From Sphingopyxis indica (GTDB lineage: Bacteria > Pseudomonadota > Alphaproteobacteria > Sphingomonadales > Sphingomonadaceae), in NCBI RefSeq assembly GCF_900188185.1, contig NZ_FZPA01000007.1:142936-206935 (forward strand): a stretch of DNA of 64,000 nt. Reading direction: 5' to 3'. A model generated the notes under the pieces. That model did no database searches. It was not told the origin of the DNA and saw nothing but the letters and a program-made list of their open reading frames with translations. The translations under genes were made by a program, and so were the position numbers. Position 1 is the first letter of the stretch. Every line of letters begins with the position of its first letter. Shown here one piece after another: positions 53,162 to 62,569 of this stretch.

Positions 53162-53384
53162 CGCGCAGAGACGCAGAGCGCGCAGAGAATTTGATTCACG
53201 CGGAGACGCGGAGACGCGGAGAAATGATGCCAGCCGCGAAGCGGCCGTCGATCCACGGCTTCGCCCAGGATCGCGGCGCAGCCGGAAAAAGGAGGCCATT
53301 CGGCCCCGGATAATATCCTCCGCGTCTCCGCGTCTCCGCGTGAATCTTTTTCTTCCCTCTGCGCGCTCTGCGTCTCTGCGCGAA
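53162..53384. repeat. Octamer-arm inverted repeat element, outer copy (g) of a nested pair
   Basis: The left arm CGCGCAGAGACGCAGAGCGC pairs with a right arm ending GCGCTCTGCGTCTCTGCGCG. The unit is ACGCAGAG/GCGCAGAG. Its core is occupied by another complete element (53195-53344) with a different octamer. Confidence 0.85.
53195..53344. repeat. Octamer-arm inverted repeat element, inner copy (h)
   Basis: The left arm TTCACGCGGAGACGCGGAGA (with one more octamer) pairs with the right arm ending CTCCGCGTCTCCGCGTGAA. The unit is ACGCGGAG, as in copy (b). The core is in the opposite orientation to (b): GCCGCGAAGCGGC first, then the GGCCATTCGGCCCC hairpin. Confidence 0.88.
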
Positions 53385-53433
53385 TCCCATCAACAAACTG
53401 GACTCGGCGGCCGCAGCCGTTAAACGCCGCGGC

Positions 53434-54549
53434 ATGACCGACGCGACCCAGACCCTTCAACCCAAGCCGTGGATCAGCGGCATTGCACCCTATGTCCCGG
53501 GCAAGTCGGCGGGCGCCGACGGACGGCCGCTGATCAAGCTGTCGGCGAATGAAAATCCGCTCGGCACCGGTGACAAGGCGCGCGCGGCGTTTCGCGAAAC
53601 GCTCGCGGCCGCCGATGCGCTGTCGCGCTATCCCGACCCGGGGTCGGTGATTTTGCGCGAGGCGATCGCCGCCAAGTTCGGGCTCGACCCGGCGCGGATC
53701 ATCTGCGGCAATGGCTCGGACGAGCTGCTCCATCTCGCGGCGGGAACCTATGCCGGGGCCGGCGACGAGATTCTCTATGTCCGCTATGGCTTTGCGGTCT
53801 ATGAGATCGCGGCGCGGCGCGTCGGCGCGGTGCCGGTCGAGGCCGACGACAGCGATTATGCGACCGACGTCGATGCGCTGCTCGCTGCGGTGACCGACCG
53901 GACGCGTGTCGTCTATCTCGCCAATCCGAACAATCCGACGGGCACGCTCGCGACGCGCGAAGAAGTCGCGCGGCTCCATGCCGGGCTGCCCAAGGACGTG
54001 CTGTTCGTGATCGACCAGGCCTATGCCGAATATCTGTCGGACGAGGAGGAGGACGGCGGGCTCGAGCTGGCGAAGAGTGCGCCCAACGTCTTCGTCACTC
54101 GCACCTTTTCGAAGATCCACGGCCTCGCCGCCGAGCGCATCGGCTGGGGCTATGCCAGTTCGGACGTGATTTCGGCGCTGCACCGCATCCGCCTGCCGTT
54201 CAACGTCACGCGCGCGGGGCAGGCGGCGGCGGTCGCGGCGGTCGGCGATGATGATTTCGTGCGCCGGAGCCGCGCGCATAATGCGAAGTGGCGCGCGTGG
54301 CTGGCGGCCGAGCTCGAAGCGCTCGGCAATCATGGCGTACGCGTCGTCCCCTCGGCGACCAACTTCCTGCTCGTGCTGTTCGAGGGCGATGTGACCGCCG
54401 AGATGATGAATCAGCGGTTGATGGACGCGGGCTATATCGTCCGCTGGCTGCCGGGGCAGGGCCTGCCGCACGCGCTGCGCATGACCATCGGCACCGAAGA
54501 CGAAACGCGCGGGCTCGCGGCGGCGATTCGCGCCGCTTTGCAGGGCTGA
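53434..54549 (+). CDS. hisC: Histidinol-phosphate aminotransferase
   Basis: PLP aminotransferase of histidine synthesis that can also act on aromatic keto acids. The 371-aa protein has [40 protein letters not shown], and the PLP-binding lysine in [20 protein letters not shown]. It lies 6 bp before tyrA, so it may also serve tyrosine and phenylalanine synthesis. Confidence 0.94.
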   Translation: MTDATQTLQPKPWISGIAPYVPGKSAGADGRPLIKLSANENPLGTGDKARAAFRETLAAADALSRYPDPGSVILREAIAAKFGLDPARIICGNGSDELLHLAAGTYAGAGDEILYVRYGFAVYEIAARRVGAVPVEADDSDYATDVDALLAAVTDRTRVVYLANPNNPTGTLATREEVARLHAGLPKDVLFVIDQAYAEYLSDEEEDGGLELAKSAPNVFVTRTFSKIHGLAAERIGWGYASSDVISALHRIRLPFNVTRAGQAAAVAAVGDDDFVRRSRAHNAKWRAWLAAELEALGNHGVRVVPSATNFLLVLFEGDVTAEMMNQRLMDAGYIVRWLPGQGLPHALRMTIGTEDETRGLAAAIRAALQG

Positions 54550-54555
54550 CCGCGC

Positions 54556-55464
54556 ATGGCGCGCACCATCGAGCGGCTCGCGATCGTCGGGCTCGGGCTG
54601 ATCGGATCGTCGATCGCGCGCGCGGTGAAGGCGAAGCTGCCCGGCGTCGCGGTGACGGGCCATGACGTCAGCGCCGCGGTGCGCGGCGAAGCACAGGCGC
54701 TCGGACTGTGCGACCGGATCGCCGCCGATCCCGCCGAGGCGGTGGCCGGCGCCGACCTGGTGATCTTCGCGGTGCCCGTCGGCGGCATGGCCGACGCGGC
54801 GCGCGCGGTGGCGCCGGGGCTGAGGGCGGATGCGATCATATCCGACGTCGGCTCGTCGAAGGCCGGGGTCGGCGCCGCGCTGCGCGAGGCCTTGCCCGGG
54901 CATCTGGTGATTCCGGCGCACCCGGTCGCGGGCACCGAAAACAGCGGCCCCGCGGCGGGCTTTGCGAGCCTGTTCGACGGGCGCTGGTGCATCGTCACCC
55001 CGCCCGCCGACGCGCCCGCCGGCGCGGTCGCCGCGCTCGAAGCCTTCTGGAGCGCGCTCGGCGCCAGGGTAGAGACGATGGACGCCGCGCATCACGACAT
55101 GGTGCTCGCGGTGACGAGCCACCTGCCGCACCTCATCGCCTATACGATCGTCGGCACCGCGAGCGAGCTCGAGGAAGTGACCGAGAGCGAAGTGATCAAA
55201 TATTCGGCGGGCGGTTTCCGCGACTTCACGCGCATCGCGGCGAGCGATCCGGTGATGTGGCGCGACGTGTTCCTCGCCAACCGCGATGCGGTGCTCGCGA
55301 CCCTCCAGCGCTTCAACGAGGATCTGACCGTGCTTCAGCAGGCGATCCGCCGCGGCGACGGCGACAAGCTGGAGGACTGGTTCACCCGCACCCGCGCGAT
55401 CCGCCGCTCGATCATCGAGCAGGGACAGGACGATGCGGCGCCCGATTTCGGGCGGAAGCATTAG
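54556..55464 (+). CDS. tyrA: Prephenate/arogenate dehydrogenase
   Basis: NAD(P)-dependent dehydrogenase of tyrosine synthesis. The 302-aa protein has the N-terminal Rossmann motif LAIVGLGLIGSSIARAVKAK, the catalytic His region IPAHPVAGTENSGPAAGF, and AAHHDMVLAVTSHLPHLIAY. No chorismate mutase or ACT domain is fused. It forms an operon with hisC. Confidence 0.93.
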   Translation: MARTIERLAIVGLGLIGSSIARAVKAKLPGVAVTGHDVSAAVRGEAQALGLCDRIAADPAEAVAGADLVIFAVPVGGMADAARAVAPGLRADAIISDVGSSKAGVGAALREALPGHLVIPAHPVAGTENSGPAAGFASLFDGRWCIVTPPADAPAGAVAALEAFWSALGARVETMDAAHHDMVLAVTSHLPHLIAYTIVGTASELEEVTESEVIKYSAGGFRDFTRIAASDPVMWRDVFLANRDAVLATLQRFNEDLTVLQQAIRRGDGDKLEDWFTRTRAIRRSIIEQGQDDAAPDFGRKH

Positions 55465-55766
55465 GTCTCGTTTGGGGCTTGGTGGCGACGGGCGGCTGGG
55501 GCGCTGGCTGAGCCTTTTGCCGTTTCAATGATTCGCACGAAGGCACAAAGCCACAAAGAGGTGCAGGAAGCGGCGCACGTCGCTCACTATCGCGCAGCGC
55601 TCCTCCTTGTTCGTCGCCTGCGGCGGCAAGAGACCTTCGCGCAAGCCCGCACCCCTTTGTGGCTTCGTGGCTTTGTGCGAACCCATTGCGCCGCTTCGTC
55701 CCGAGCCAGCGCATCTGGTCCGGGCGCTGCACATCCTGCGGCCCCGGCTTCCGCTGGGGCGGCGAT
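55465..55766. other. Gap between tyrA and plsC with an octamer-arm element
   Basis: 302 bp between convergent genes, holding the element at 55532-55681. Nothing else recognisable. Confidence 0.6.
55532..55681. repeat. Octamer-arm inverted repeat element (i)
   Basis: The left arm TTCGCACGAAGGCACAAAGC (then CACAAAG) pairs with the right arm ending GGCTTCGTGGCTTTGTGCGA(A). The unit is GCACAAAG/CCACAAAG. It resembles copy (c) in arm sequence but has a different core. Confidence 0.86.
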
Positions 55767-56489
55767 CTATTCGGATCGCTCGAGCGCCTCGGGCGGGTTG
55801 AGCGCGTTGATCGCGCGCCAGACGCGGTGCTCGGCTTCCGCGCGCGGCAGGCCGGCGGGAATCGTTTCGCCGACGCGATAGGTGATCGTGCCGGGCCATT
55901 TGACCCAGCGGCGCGGCGGATAGACGAGGCCGCTGTTCACCGCGACGGGGATCACCGGCACGCCGAGCAGCCGATAGACGCCCGCGAAGCCCGATCGCAG
56001 CGGCGGCGCGAGCCCGTGCGGGACGCGCGTCCCTTCGGCGAAGAGGACGAGCGGGCGGCCCTTTTCGAGCGCGGCCCTCGCGGCATTCAGCATCGCGCGC
56101 ATCGCCTTGCCGCCGCCGTCGCGGTCGACGGGGATCAGGCCATAGAGATGCGCCGCCTGGCCCCACACGGGGATCGAGAACAGCTCCTCCTTCGCGAACA
56201 CCGCGGGCCATTTGAAGAGCAGGGGCTGGTCGATCGTCTCGAACGCGCCTTCGTGCTTGAAGACATAGAGCAGCGGGCTGTCGGGCATCGCGCCTTCGAC
56301 GATGACGCGCTGGCCGAGCACGAAACGGGTGATGAAGCGGTGGAAACGCGCCCACATATGCACGAACCACTGCGTCGCGCGGTGCGACACGGGCAACGCG
56401 ACCACCGCGCCGATCGAGCAGAGGGCGCTCATCAGCCCGAACAGCATCCAGAAGAGGATCGAGCGGAAAAGGGCGATCGCGTAGCGCAT
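55767..56489 (-). CDS. plsC: 1-acyl-sn-glycerol-3-phosphate acyltransferase
   Basis: Makes phosphatidic acid from lysophosphatidic acid. The 240-aa membrane protein starts with an N-terminal hydrophobic region (FRSILFWMLFGLMSALCSIG) and has the acyltransferase blocks YVFKHEGAFETIDQPLLFKW (block I), PVWGQAAHLYGLIPVDR, and LVLFAEGTRVPHG (block III EGTR). The catalytic H-X4-D motif here reads H-E-G-A-F-E, with Glu at the Asp position. It follows the ydcF-like gene by 7 bp. Confidence 0.9.
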   Translation of the reverse strand: MRYAIALFRSILFWMLFGLMSALCSIGAVVALPVSHRATQWFVHMWARFHRFITRFVLGQRVIVEGAMPDSPLLYVFKHEGAFETIDQPLLFKWPAVFAKEELFSIPVWGQAAHLYGLIPVDRDGGGKAMRAMLNAARAALEKGRPLVLFAEGTRVPHGLAPPLRSGFAGVYRLLGVPVIPVAVNSGLVYPPRRWVKWPGTITYRVGETIPAGLPRAEAEHRVWRAINALNPPEALERSE

Positions 56490-56496
56490 CGTGATA

Positions 56497-57027
56497 TTAC
56501 AGCCCGAGCAGGCCGCCCACCAGCCCCGCCAGATATTTGTGATATTCGCGGAACAGGGTGCTGAAGCTCGGCTCGCTGCGCACGGCGTCGGGGACGATCG
56601 TCACATCCTTGCCGACCGCGCGGCCGATTTCATAGTGCGCGCGGCGCATATGCCAGTCGGTCGTCACCAGCCGCACCGTCCTGTAGCCCCGCCGCGCAAC
56701 CCAGCTTGCGACCTCGGTCGCGTTCGAGCGCGTATCCTCGGCATCGAACCCCAGCGCGACGCAGCAGTCGAACAGCGCGAGCGGGCGCTTATATTCGGCG
56801 GCGAGCTCCTTGGGCTTCACCTCGCGCGCGACGCCGCTGATCAGCACGCGCTTTGCCTGCCCATCCTCGAGCAGTTCGAGCGCGCGGTCGATGCGCCCCG
56901 GGCCGCCGGTGAGCACGACGATCGCGTCGGTTTTCTGCGGTGGCGCGGGCATCGGCGGCAGCAGCGCGAACCAGGCGAAGCCCAGCACCCAGGCGAGGAA
57001 GAGGAGGGAGATCAGGCGCTTGATCAT
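56497..57027 (-). CDS. YdcF/SanA-like DUF218 family protein
   Basis: 176-aa protein with an N-terminal membrane segment (MIKRLISLLFLAWVLGFAWF) and a DUF218 domain: TDAIVVLTGGPGRIDRALEL, KRVLISGVAREVKPKELAAE, EDTRSNATEVASWVARRGYR and LVTTDWHMRRAHYEI. DUF218 proteins are envelope-associated, related to SanA/ElyC, of uncertain biochemistry. It overlaps ftsX by ATGA. Confidence 0.87.
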   Translation of the reverse strand: MIKRLISLLFLAWVLGFAWFALLPPMPAPPQKTDAIVVLTGGPGRIDRALELLEDGQAKRVLISGVAREVKPKELAAEYKRPLALFDCCVALGFDAEDTRSNATEVASWVARRGYRTVRLVTTDWHMRRAHYEIGRAVGKDVTIVPDAVRSEPSFSTLFREYHKYLAGLVGGLLGL

Positions 57028-57929
57028 AATATCTTCTTGAGCGCGGCGAGCAGCGTCTGGCGCGCCGTCAAAGCAGCGAGCGCGATAGCCAATAGCGGCA
57101 GCGCCAGCAAGAGCGCCCAGCCGCCGGTGCCGAGCGAAGCGGTCGCGGCGAGCCCCGCGGTGACGCGCGACCATTGCCAGCCGACGAGCAGCAGAAGAGC
57201 CGCCGCGACCGCGGTGCCGAGCGCGATGCCATAGGCGGTGTCGATCGCGATGCGCCGCTGGAACAATCGCGCGATCTGGCGGTCGGTCGCGCCGATCAGG
57301 TGAAGCATCTCGATCGTCGCATAATGGGTGCCGAGCGCGGCGCGCGCGGTCATCACGACGACCGCGCCGCTCGCGAGGATCATCATCAGCACCAGCCCGC
57401 CCGCGATCCACGCGAGCGAACGGATCAGCCGGGCGACCGGCCCCAGCCATTCGGCGTGCGGGATGACGCGCGCGCCCGGCGCGATCTCGTCGACCAGCGC
57501 TTTGAGCTGCGCGAGCTGGCGCGCGCGGTCGCCGGCGGCAAGGTCGATGTCGACGAGCGCGGGAAGCGGCAGCGAGCGGAGCACCGGATCGTCGCCGCCC
57601 GCGCTGCCGAGCCACTGGCCGAGCGTCGCGAGCAACTCGTCCTGCCCGACCTGGCGCGCGGCGCGGACATAGGGTTCGCGCGCTGCGCTGCGCTCAAGCT
57701 CGGCCGCCTGTTCGGCGCGCGCCGCGGGGCCGGGGGTGACGATCTGCACCGTCACCCGCCCGGCGATCGCCTCGCCGATCGCTTCGGCCGCGCGCGCGAG
57801 CCCGACCCCGGCGCCGGCGGCGAGCAAAGTCAGCATCATCAGGATCGCGATCACCCACGGCGTCGGCCCCGACAGGCGCGGTTCGGGAAGCAGGCGGCGA
57901 TGCTGGACGGGAACGCGCGGGATGATCAT
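57024..57929 (-). CDS. ftsX: Cell division protein FtsX
   Basis: Membrane partner of FtsE, which links divisome assembly to cell-wall hydrolase activation. The 301-aa protein has the expected four transmembrane segments: WVIAILMMLTLLAAGAGVGL near the N-terminus, then a periplasmic domain, LIRSLAWIAGGLVLMMILAS, TAYGIALGTAVAAALLLLVG and WALLLALPLLAIALAALTAR. EMLHLIGATDRQIARLFQRR is typical of the family. It follows ftsE by 10 bp. Confidence 0.91.
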   Translation of the reverse strand: MIIPRVPVQHRRLLPEPRLSGPTPWVIAILMMLTLLAAGAGVGLARAAEAIGEAIAGRVTVQIVTPGPAARAEQAAELERSAAREPYVRAARQVGQDELLATLGQWLGSAGGDDPVLRSLPLPALVDIDLAAGDRARQLAQLKALVDEIAPGARVIPHAEWLGPVARLIRSLAWIAGGLVLMMILASGAVVVMTARAALGTHYATIEMLHLIGATDRQIARLFQRRIAIDTAYGIALGTAVAAALLLLVGWQWSRVTAGLAATASLGTGGWALLLALPLLAIALAALTARQTLLAALKKIL

Positions 57930-57939
57930 GCGGCGCCCC

Positions 57940-58632
57940 TCACGACCGGTTCGGCGGATAGCGCAGCGCGCCGGTGGGGTCGGAAAGGCGTCCCTTTTCG
58001 AGCCGCATCATCTGCGCATTGTCGATGCGGCTGATCAGATGGACGTCGTGCGTAGCGACGACGACCGTGGTGCCGAGCCGGTTGAGCGCTTCGAACAGCC
58101 CCAGGAGCCGCATCGCCATCTCGGGATCGACGTTGCCGGTGGGTTCGTCGGCGACGAGCAATTGCGGCCGTGCGATCACCGCGCGCGCGATCGCGACGCG
58201 CTGCTGCTCGCCGCCCGACAGCGTCGCGGGGCGCGCCTCGGCGCGCGCGTCGAGCCCGATCCAGCTCAGCATCTCCCCCACCGGCCCCGCCAGATCCTCT
58301 TCGCTCACCCCGGCGATGCGCAGCGGCAGCGCGATATTGTCGCGCGCCGACAGGTGCGGGATCAGCCGGAAATCCTGAAAGACGACGCCGATGCGGCGCC
58401 GAAAGCCGGGCAGGCGGTGACGCGGCATCGACCCCAGATCCTCGCCGAACAGCCGCACGATGCCGCGGCTCGGCCGCTGCGCGAGATAGAGCATCCTGAG
58501 CAGCGAGGTCTTGCCCGCGCCCGAAGCGCCGGTGAGGAAATAGAAGCTGCCCGGTTGCAGGTTGAAGCTGATGTCCGACAGGATTTCGCCATCGGGACCA
58601 TAGCGCAGCCCGACATTGTCGAATTCGACCAT
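57940..58632 (-). CDS. ftsE: Cell division ATP-binding protein FtsE
   Basis: 230-aa ABC ATPase with Walker A GASGAGKTSLLRMLYLAQ, signature LSGGEQQRVAIARAVIARPQ and Walker B LLVADEPTGNVDPEMAMRLL, all typical of FtsE. It partners FtsX. I chose the ATG at 58632 (MVEFDNVGLRYGPDGEIL); an upstream ATG at 58668 would add 12 residues. First gene of ftsE-ftsX-ydcF-like-plsC. Confidence 0.93.
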   Translation of the reverse strand: MVEFDNVGLRYGPDGEILSDISFNLQPGSFYFLTGASGAGKTSLLRMLYLAQRPSRGIVRLFGEDLGSMPRHRLPGFRRRIGVVFQDFRLIPHLSARDNIALPLRIAGVSEEDLAGPVGEMLSWIGLDARAEARPATLSGGEQQRVAIARAVIARPQLLVADEPTGNVDPEMAMRLLGLFEALNRLGTTVVVATHDVHLISRIDNAQMMRLEKGRLSDPTGALRYPPNRS

Positions 58633-58826
58633 CGCGCCGCCCGCGCGCTGCGTCGCGGCGCCCGTCATGACGCCAGATACGCGCCGAAAAGCGCGCCGCC
58701 TGCCCCGGAAATGCGATAGTCCGCCGCCCTCATGCGCCGGCTGTCGCACGGCCCGCTGCCGAGGTAAAGGCCCGCGCGCGACGCGGCGCTTGCAACGCCG
58801 CGAATCAGCGTGTTTAGAGGGGGGCC

Positions 58827-59606
58827 ATGATCCTAGCCTGCCCGTCCTGCCACACGCGCTACGTCGTTCCCGATACCGCGATCGGACCGAACGGGCGCAC
58901 CGTGCGCTGCGCCAATTGCCGTCACAGCTGGTTTCAGGAACCCGCCGCCTCGCTGGCGATGCCGCCGCAGCCCGCCGCATCCGAAACGCCGCCGGCGCCG
59001 CCGTCCTCGCCGCCGCCCGCCGCCGCCGAGCCTCGGCCCGGAACATCTTCCGCGGCCGCGCCGGTCGAGGATGCGCCGCCCCCGCCGCCTCCGCCCGAGG
59101 CCTTCGCCGCCGCCGAAGCGCCCGCGCCGCGCCCGGCGCCCGTGCTCGCCGAGGATGCGCCGCTGCCCTTTCGCCGCGCGCGCCGCAACCCCGCGAAACG
59201 CTGGACGCTCGTCGCGGGAATCGCGGCGCTGCTGATGATCGCGGCGACTGCGGCGCTCTATGTCTATGGCCTGCCCGACTGGGCGCAGGGGCTCGGCGGC
59301 GCCAGCGGCGAACCCGATCTGGTGATCGAACTGCCGCCGAACCAGGATCATCGCGAGCTTGCCGACGGCACCATCTATTTCGCCGCGTCGGGGGTGATCA
59401 TCAATCCGACCGACCGCGAACAGCGCGTCCCGCCGATCCTCGCCGAGCTGCGCGATGCGCAGGGGACGATCGTCTACAGCTGGACGATCAAGCCGCCGGT
59501 GCGCACGCTGCCGCCGGGCGAAAAGGCGAATTTCAGCGAAGCGAAGCTCGACATCCCGCGCCGCGCGACGCAGCTGACCGTCAGCTGGGCGCTGCCCAAA
59601 GGCTGA
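58827..59606 (+). CDS. MJ0042-type zinc-ribbon, single-pass membrane protein
   Basis: 259-aa protein with an N-terminal MJ0042 zinc finger (CPSC at residues 5-8, CANC at 28-31, then RHSWF), a Pro/Ala-rich linker (about 40-115), one transmembrane helix ([20 protein letters not shown]) and a C-terminal DUF3426-like beta domain ([36 protein letters not shown]). The family is next to ftsE/ftsX in many alphaproteobacteria; its role is unknown. Confidence 0.86.
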   Translation: MILACPSCHTRYVVPDTAIGPNGRTVRCANCRHSWFQEPAASLAMPPQPAASETPPAPPSSPPPAAAEPRPGTSSAAAPVEDAPPPPPPPEAFAAAEAPAPRPAPVLAEDAPLPFRRARRNPAKRWTLVAGIAALLMIAATAALYVYGLPDWAQGLGGASGEPDLVIELPPNQDHRELADGTIYFAASGVIINPTDREQRVPPILAELRDAQGTIVYSWTIKPPVRTLPPGEKANFSEAKLDIPRRATQLTVSWALPKG

Positions 59607-59653
59607 ACGATCAAGGGCTTGGCGTGACGCCACGCCGCCACACCGCTACGCCG

Positions 59654-60715
59654 TCACAGGCTGAGCGCGGCGGCGAGCGCGAAGAGGAAGCTCGTCAAGG
59701 TCGCGACGATGATCGGCGCGAAGCTGCGCCAGCCCTGGTCGAGCAGCAACGCGAGCCGCGCCTTCATCGCGGTGGCGACGATCGCGAGCAGCAGCAGCGC
59801 CTGCGCCGTGGTCGTCGCACCGTCCTGCACCGGTTTGGGGAAGGCGATCAGCGAATTGAGCGCCGCGAGCGCGAGAAAGCCGGTGATGAACCACGGCAGG
59901 CGCAGCGGAATCCGGCGCCCGGGCGCGGTTTCGCCGCGGCGTCCAAGCCATAGCGCGACGAGCATCAGCATCGGGGCGAGCAGCGCGACGCGCGTCAGCT
60001 TGACGATCGTCGCGACCTCGCCGGCTTCTCGCGAAAAGGAAAAGCCGCCGCCGATCGCCTGCGCGACGTCGTGGATCGACGCGCCGATCAGGAAGCCCGC
60101 CTGCGTGTCGCTGAGCCCGAATTGCGCGGCGAGCACTGGATAGAGCGTCATCGCGAGCGCGCTCGCGACGGTGATGCCGACGAGGGTCAGCGTGAAGCGC
60201 GCCTGGTCGACGCGCCTGTCGCCGATCAGCGAGTAGAGCGCGAGCGCCGCCGATGCGCCGCAGATTGCGGTTGCGCCGCCCGCGAGCAGCGCGGCATCGC
60301 GATCCTGCCCGAACAGCCGCGCGCTCAGCGTCGTCGCGACGATCACCGCGAGCATGATACCGATGAGGAGAGCAAAGGGCAGCGGCCCCAGCTCGGCGAG
60401 CTGCGCCGCGGTGATCCGCGCGCCGACGAGGACGATGCCGATCCGCAGCGCGGTCTGCGACATCAGGTCGAGCCCTGCGTGGGTGCGCCGGTCCTGCGAC
60501 AGAAAGGACAGGGCAAGGCCGATGAGCAGGCCCATCAGCACGATCGGCGCGGCATAATGGTCGGCGAGCCACGCCGCGGCGAGCGCCGCGATCGCGGTGA
60601 CGAGCGCGCCCGGCAGATAGTCGCGCACGCGCCGCTGCGCCGGCGGCGCGGCCTCGAGCTGCATTTCGCCATAAAGGTCGGCGGCCATCGGCCAGCGCCG
60701 TTCGGATGCCTGCAT
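59654..60715 (-). CDS. YeiH/UPF0324 family membrane protein
   Basis: 353-aa multi-pass membrane protein with about ten helices, family YeiH/UPF0324 (putative sulfate-type exporter). ALRIGIVLVGARITAAQLAE, LLAGGATAICGASAALALYS and FLIGASIHDVAQAIGGGFSF are typical. The start at 60715 or the ATG at 60688 are both possible. It sits alone next to the tRNA gene. Transport function is inferred from distant relatives. Confidence 0.88.
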   Translation of the reverse strand: MQASERRWPMAADLYGEMQLEAAPPAQRRVRDYLPGALVTAIAALAAAWLADHYAAPIVLMGLLIGLALSFLSQDRRTHAGLDLMSQTALRIGIVLVGARITAAQLAELGPLPFALLIGIMLAVIVATTLSARLFGQDRDAALLAGGATAICGASAALALYSLIGDRRVDQARFTLTLVGITVASALAMTLYPVLAAQFGLSDTQAGFLIGASIHDVAQAIGGGFSFSREAGEVATIVKLTRVALLAPMLMLVALWLGRRGETAPGRRIPLRLPWFITGFLALAALNSLIAFPKPVQDGATTTAQALLLLAIVATAMKARLALLLDQGWRSFAPIIVATLTSFLFALAAALSL

Positions 60716-60818
60716 CGCGTCCCGTCCTTCCGTGCGGGGCGCCTTCGCACATTGCCGCCGCGCGGTCGATAGGCCATTGCTGGCGCCGCAGAGCCCTGCT
60801 AGACGCGCCGCTCTACCG

Positions 60819-60865
<47 letters not shown>

Positions 60866-60895
<30 letters not shown>

Positions 60896-62551
60896 TTTCG
60901 GTTCAAAGGCACGAACGCCTAGCACCGCCGCCTCTACGCCAGAGGCGGCGGTTAGCGTTCGGAGCAGCTCGCTGCGCAGGCCGCGAATACGGACCTCTTT
61001 CCGGCTGACCACCTCGACCCGCTGGGCGACCGCCCGCACCTGATCGCGGGCGAAAGTGCCGTCGCCGTTCCGCAGCTTCTTTTTCAGGGCGGCTGCAAAG
61101 GCGCGCAGGCTCTCCGGCGTGATCGCCGGGCCGATCTTCACGATATGGGCAAGTGCGCGCTCAGAATCTCCCTTGGCCTGGTCGCGCGTCGCGGTCAGCT
61201 CGGCGATGCGATCCTTGAGCGACGGATCGCTTACGTCGATGACGCCATTCTCGATCGCGTCGTAAAGCCGCTTGAGCTTGGCTTCCGCCTCGGTCGCGCG
61301 TCGCTCAAGATCGGCGACATGCTCGCGGCGCTGATTCACCCACTCGTCGCGGCGTTCGAGGATCTGATTCATCAGACCTTCGAGCCGCGCCGGGTCGAGT
61401 AGCCGCGCTTCGAGATGATCGACCACGGCCTCATTAAGCCGATCCATCCGCACGGTGATGCCGGGACAGCCGGTCGCGCCCTGTCGCGCCTTCGTCGAGC
61501 AAGTGTAATAGCGATATTCCCGCCCGACGCTGCTGGTGCCCGTGCGCAGCGTCATCGCGCCGCCGCAGCAGGCGCAAAAGCAGATGCCGGTGAGCAGCGT
61601 CGGGCCGCCCACCGCCATTGGCGGCATCATCTTCGGACTCCGCGCCTTGAGCGACCGCTGGACCGCCTCGAACTCCGTTTCCGAGACGATGGCGGGCACT
61701 TCCATGATGGCGTGCTCGCTCTCCGGCTTCGGCGTCCTGGTCTTGTGATCGCGCGTGTTGAAACGGTGCTGGCCGATATAGGTCGTGCGGGTCAACACCT
61801 GATGCACCGCGCCCAAGCCCCAGCGCCCGCCGTCGCGGGTGCGGATGTTGTTCTCGTTCAGCCAAGTGGCGATCGACTTGAGGCCCATCGGTCCTCTGTT
61901 ATCGACGCCATTCAGCGCCATGCGGTAGATGCGCCGCACCGTCTCCGCCTGGTTCGGGTCGATCTCCAGCTTCTTCTTGATCTTTGCGCCGCGCTCGCCC
62001 GCCGCGACCACGCGATAGCCGATCGGCGCACGAGCGCCGTTCCAGAAGCCTTGCCGCGCATTCTCCTTCATCGCGCGAAGCGTGTGCTTGCCGTTCTCTT
62101 TCGACTGATACTCGTCGAACAGCGTCATGATCTGGCGCATCATCACGCTCATCGGATCGTCGCCCAAGTCTTGCGTGATCGAGACGAGCTTCACCCCGTT
62201 CTTCGCCAGCTTGCGGACGTAGAACTCGAACTGGAACTGGTCGCGGAAGAACCGCGAGAAGCTGTGGACGACAATGACGGTGAACGTCGGCGGCTTTGTC
62301 ATCGCCGCGTCGATCATGGCCTGAAAGGCAGGCCGGCGATCGTCGGTCGCGGTGTTGCCCGGCTCGACGAACTGGGCCGCGACTTCCCAGCCGCGTGACA
62401 GACAATACCCTTCGATCTGGCGGCGCTGGTCGGGAATCGAAAGATCGCTCTCGGCCTGCCGGCCGGTCGAGACGCGCAGGTAGAGCGCCGCGCGGGCGGT
62501 CGCCACGACCGGCGCCTCATCCTCGTCTCGTCGCAGGGCGGCGCTGGTCAT
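60866..62551 (-). CDS. Large serine recombinase (integrase) of an integrated element
   Basis: 561-aa site-specific recombinase. The N-terminal resolvase domain (AALYLRVSTGRQAESDLSIP) has the catalytic Ser28 and FSRFFRDQFQFEFYVRKLAK. Then come the recombinase domain (PIGYRVVAAGERGAKIKKKL...), a zinc beta-ribbon (CFCACCGGAMTLRTGTSSVG and YYTCSTKARQGATGCPG), and a C-terminal coiled coil (VADLERRATEAEAKLKRLYD). The last residues, WRTRQDSNL, are encoded by the antisense strand of the tRNA-Arg gene. It integrates the element at that tRNA. Confidence 0.92.
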
Positions 62552-62569
62552 AACGCTTCACTCCTCACT

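Larger units (their letters stand above)
53089..53433. other. Gap between metX and hisC filled by nested repeats
   Basis: 345 bp between divergent genes. About 220 bp are a nested pair of octamer-arm elements (53162-53384). No gene seen. Confidence 0.65.

Noticed and set aside
53162..53384. Possible CRISPR array from the repeated GGAGACGC units
   Set aside because: Repeats are tandem octamers in inverted arms without unique spacers of constant length; no cas genes.
53101..55461. A 786-codon minus-strand frame opposite hisC and tyrA
   Set aside because: It runs through intergenic repeats and lacks any family signal.
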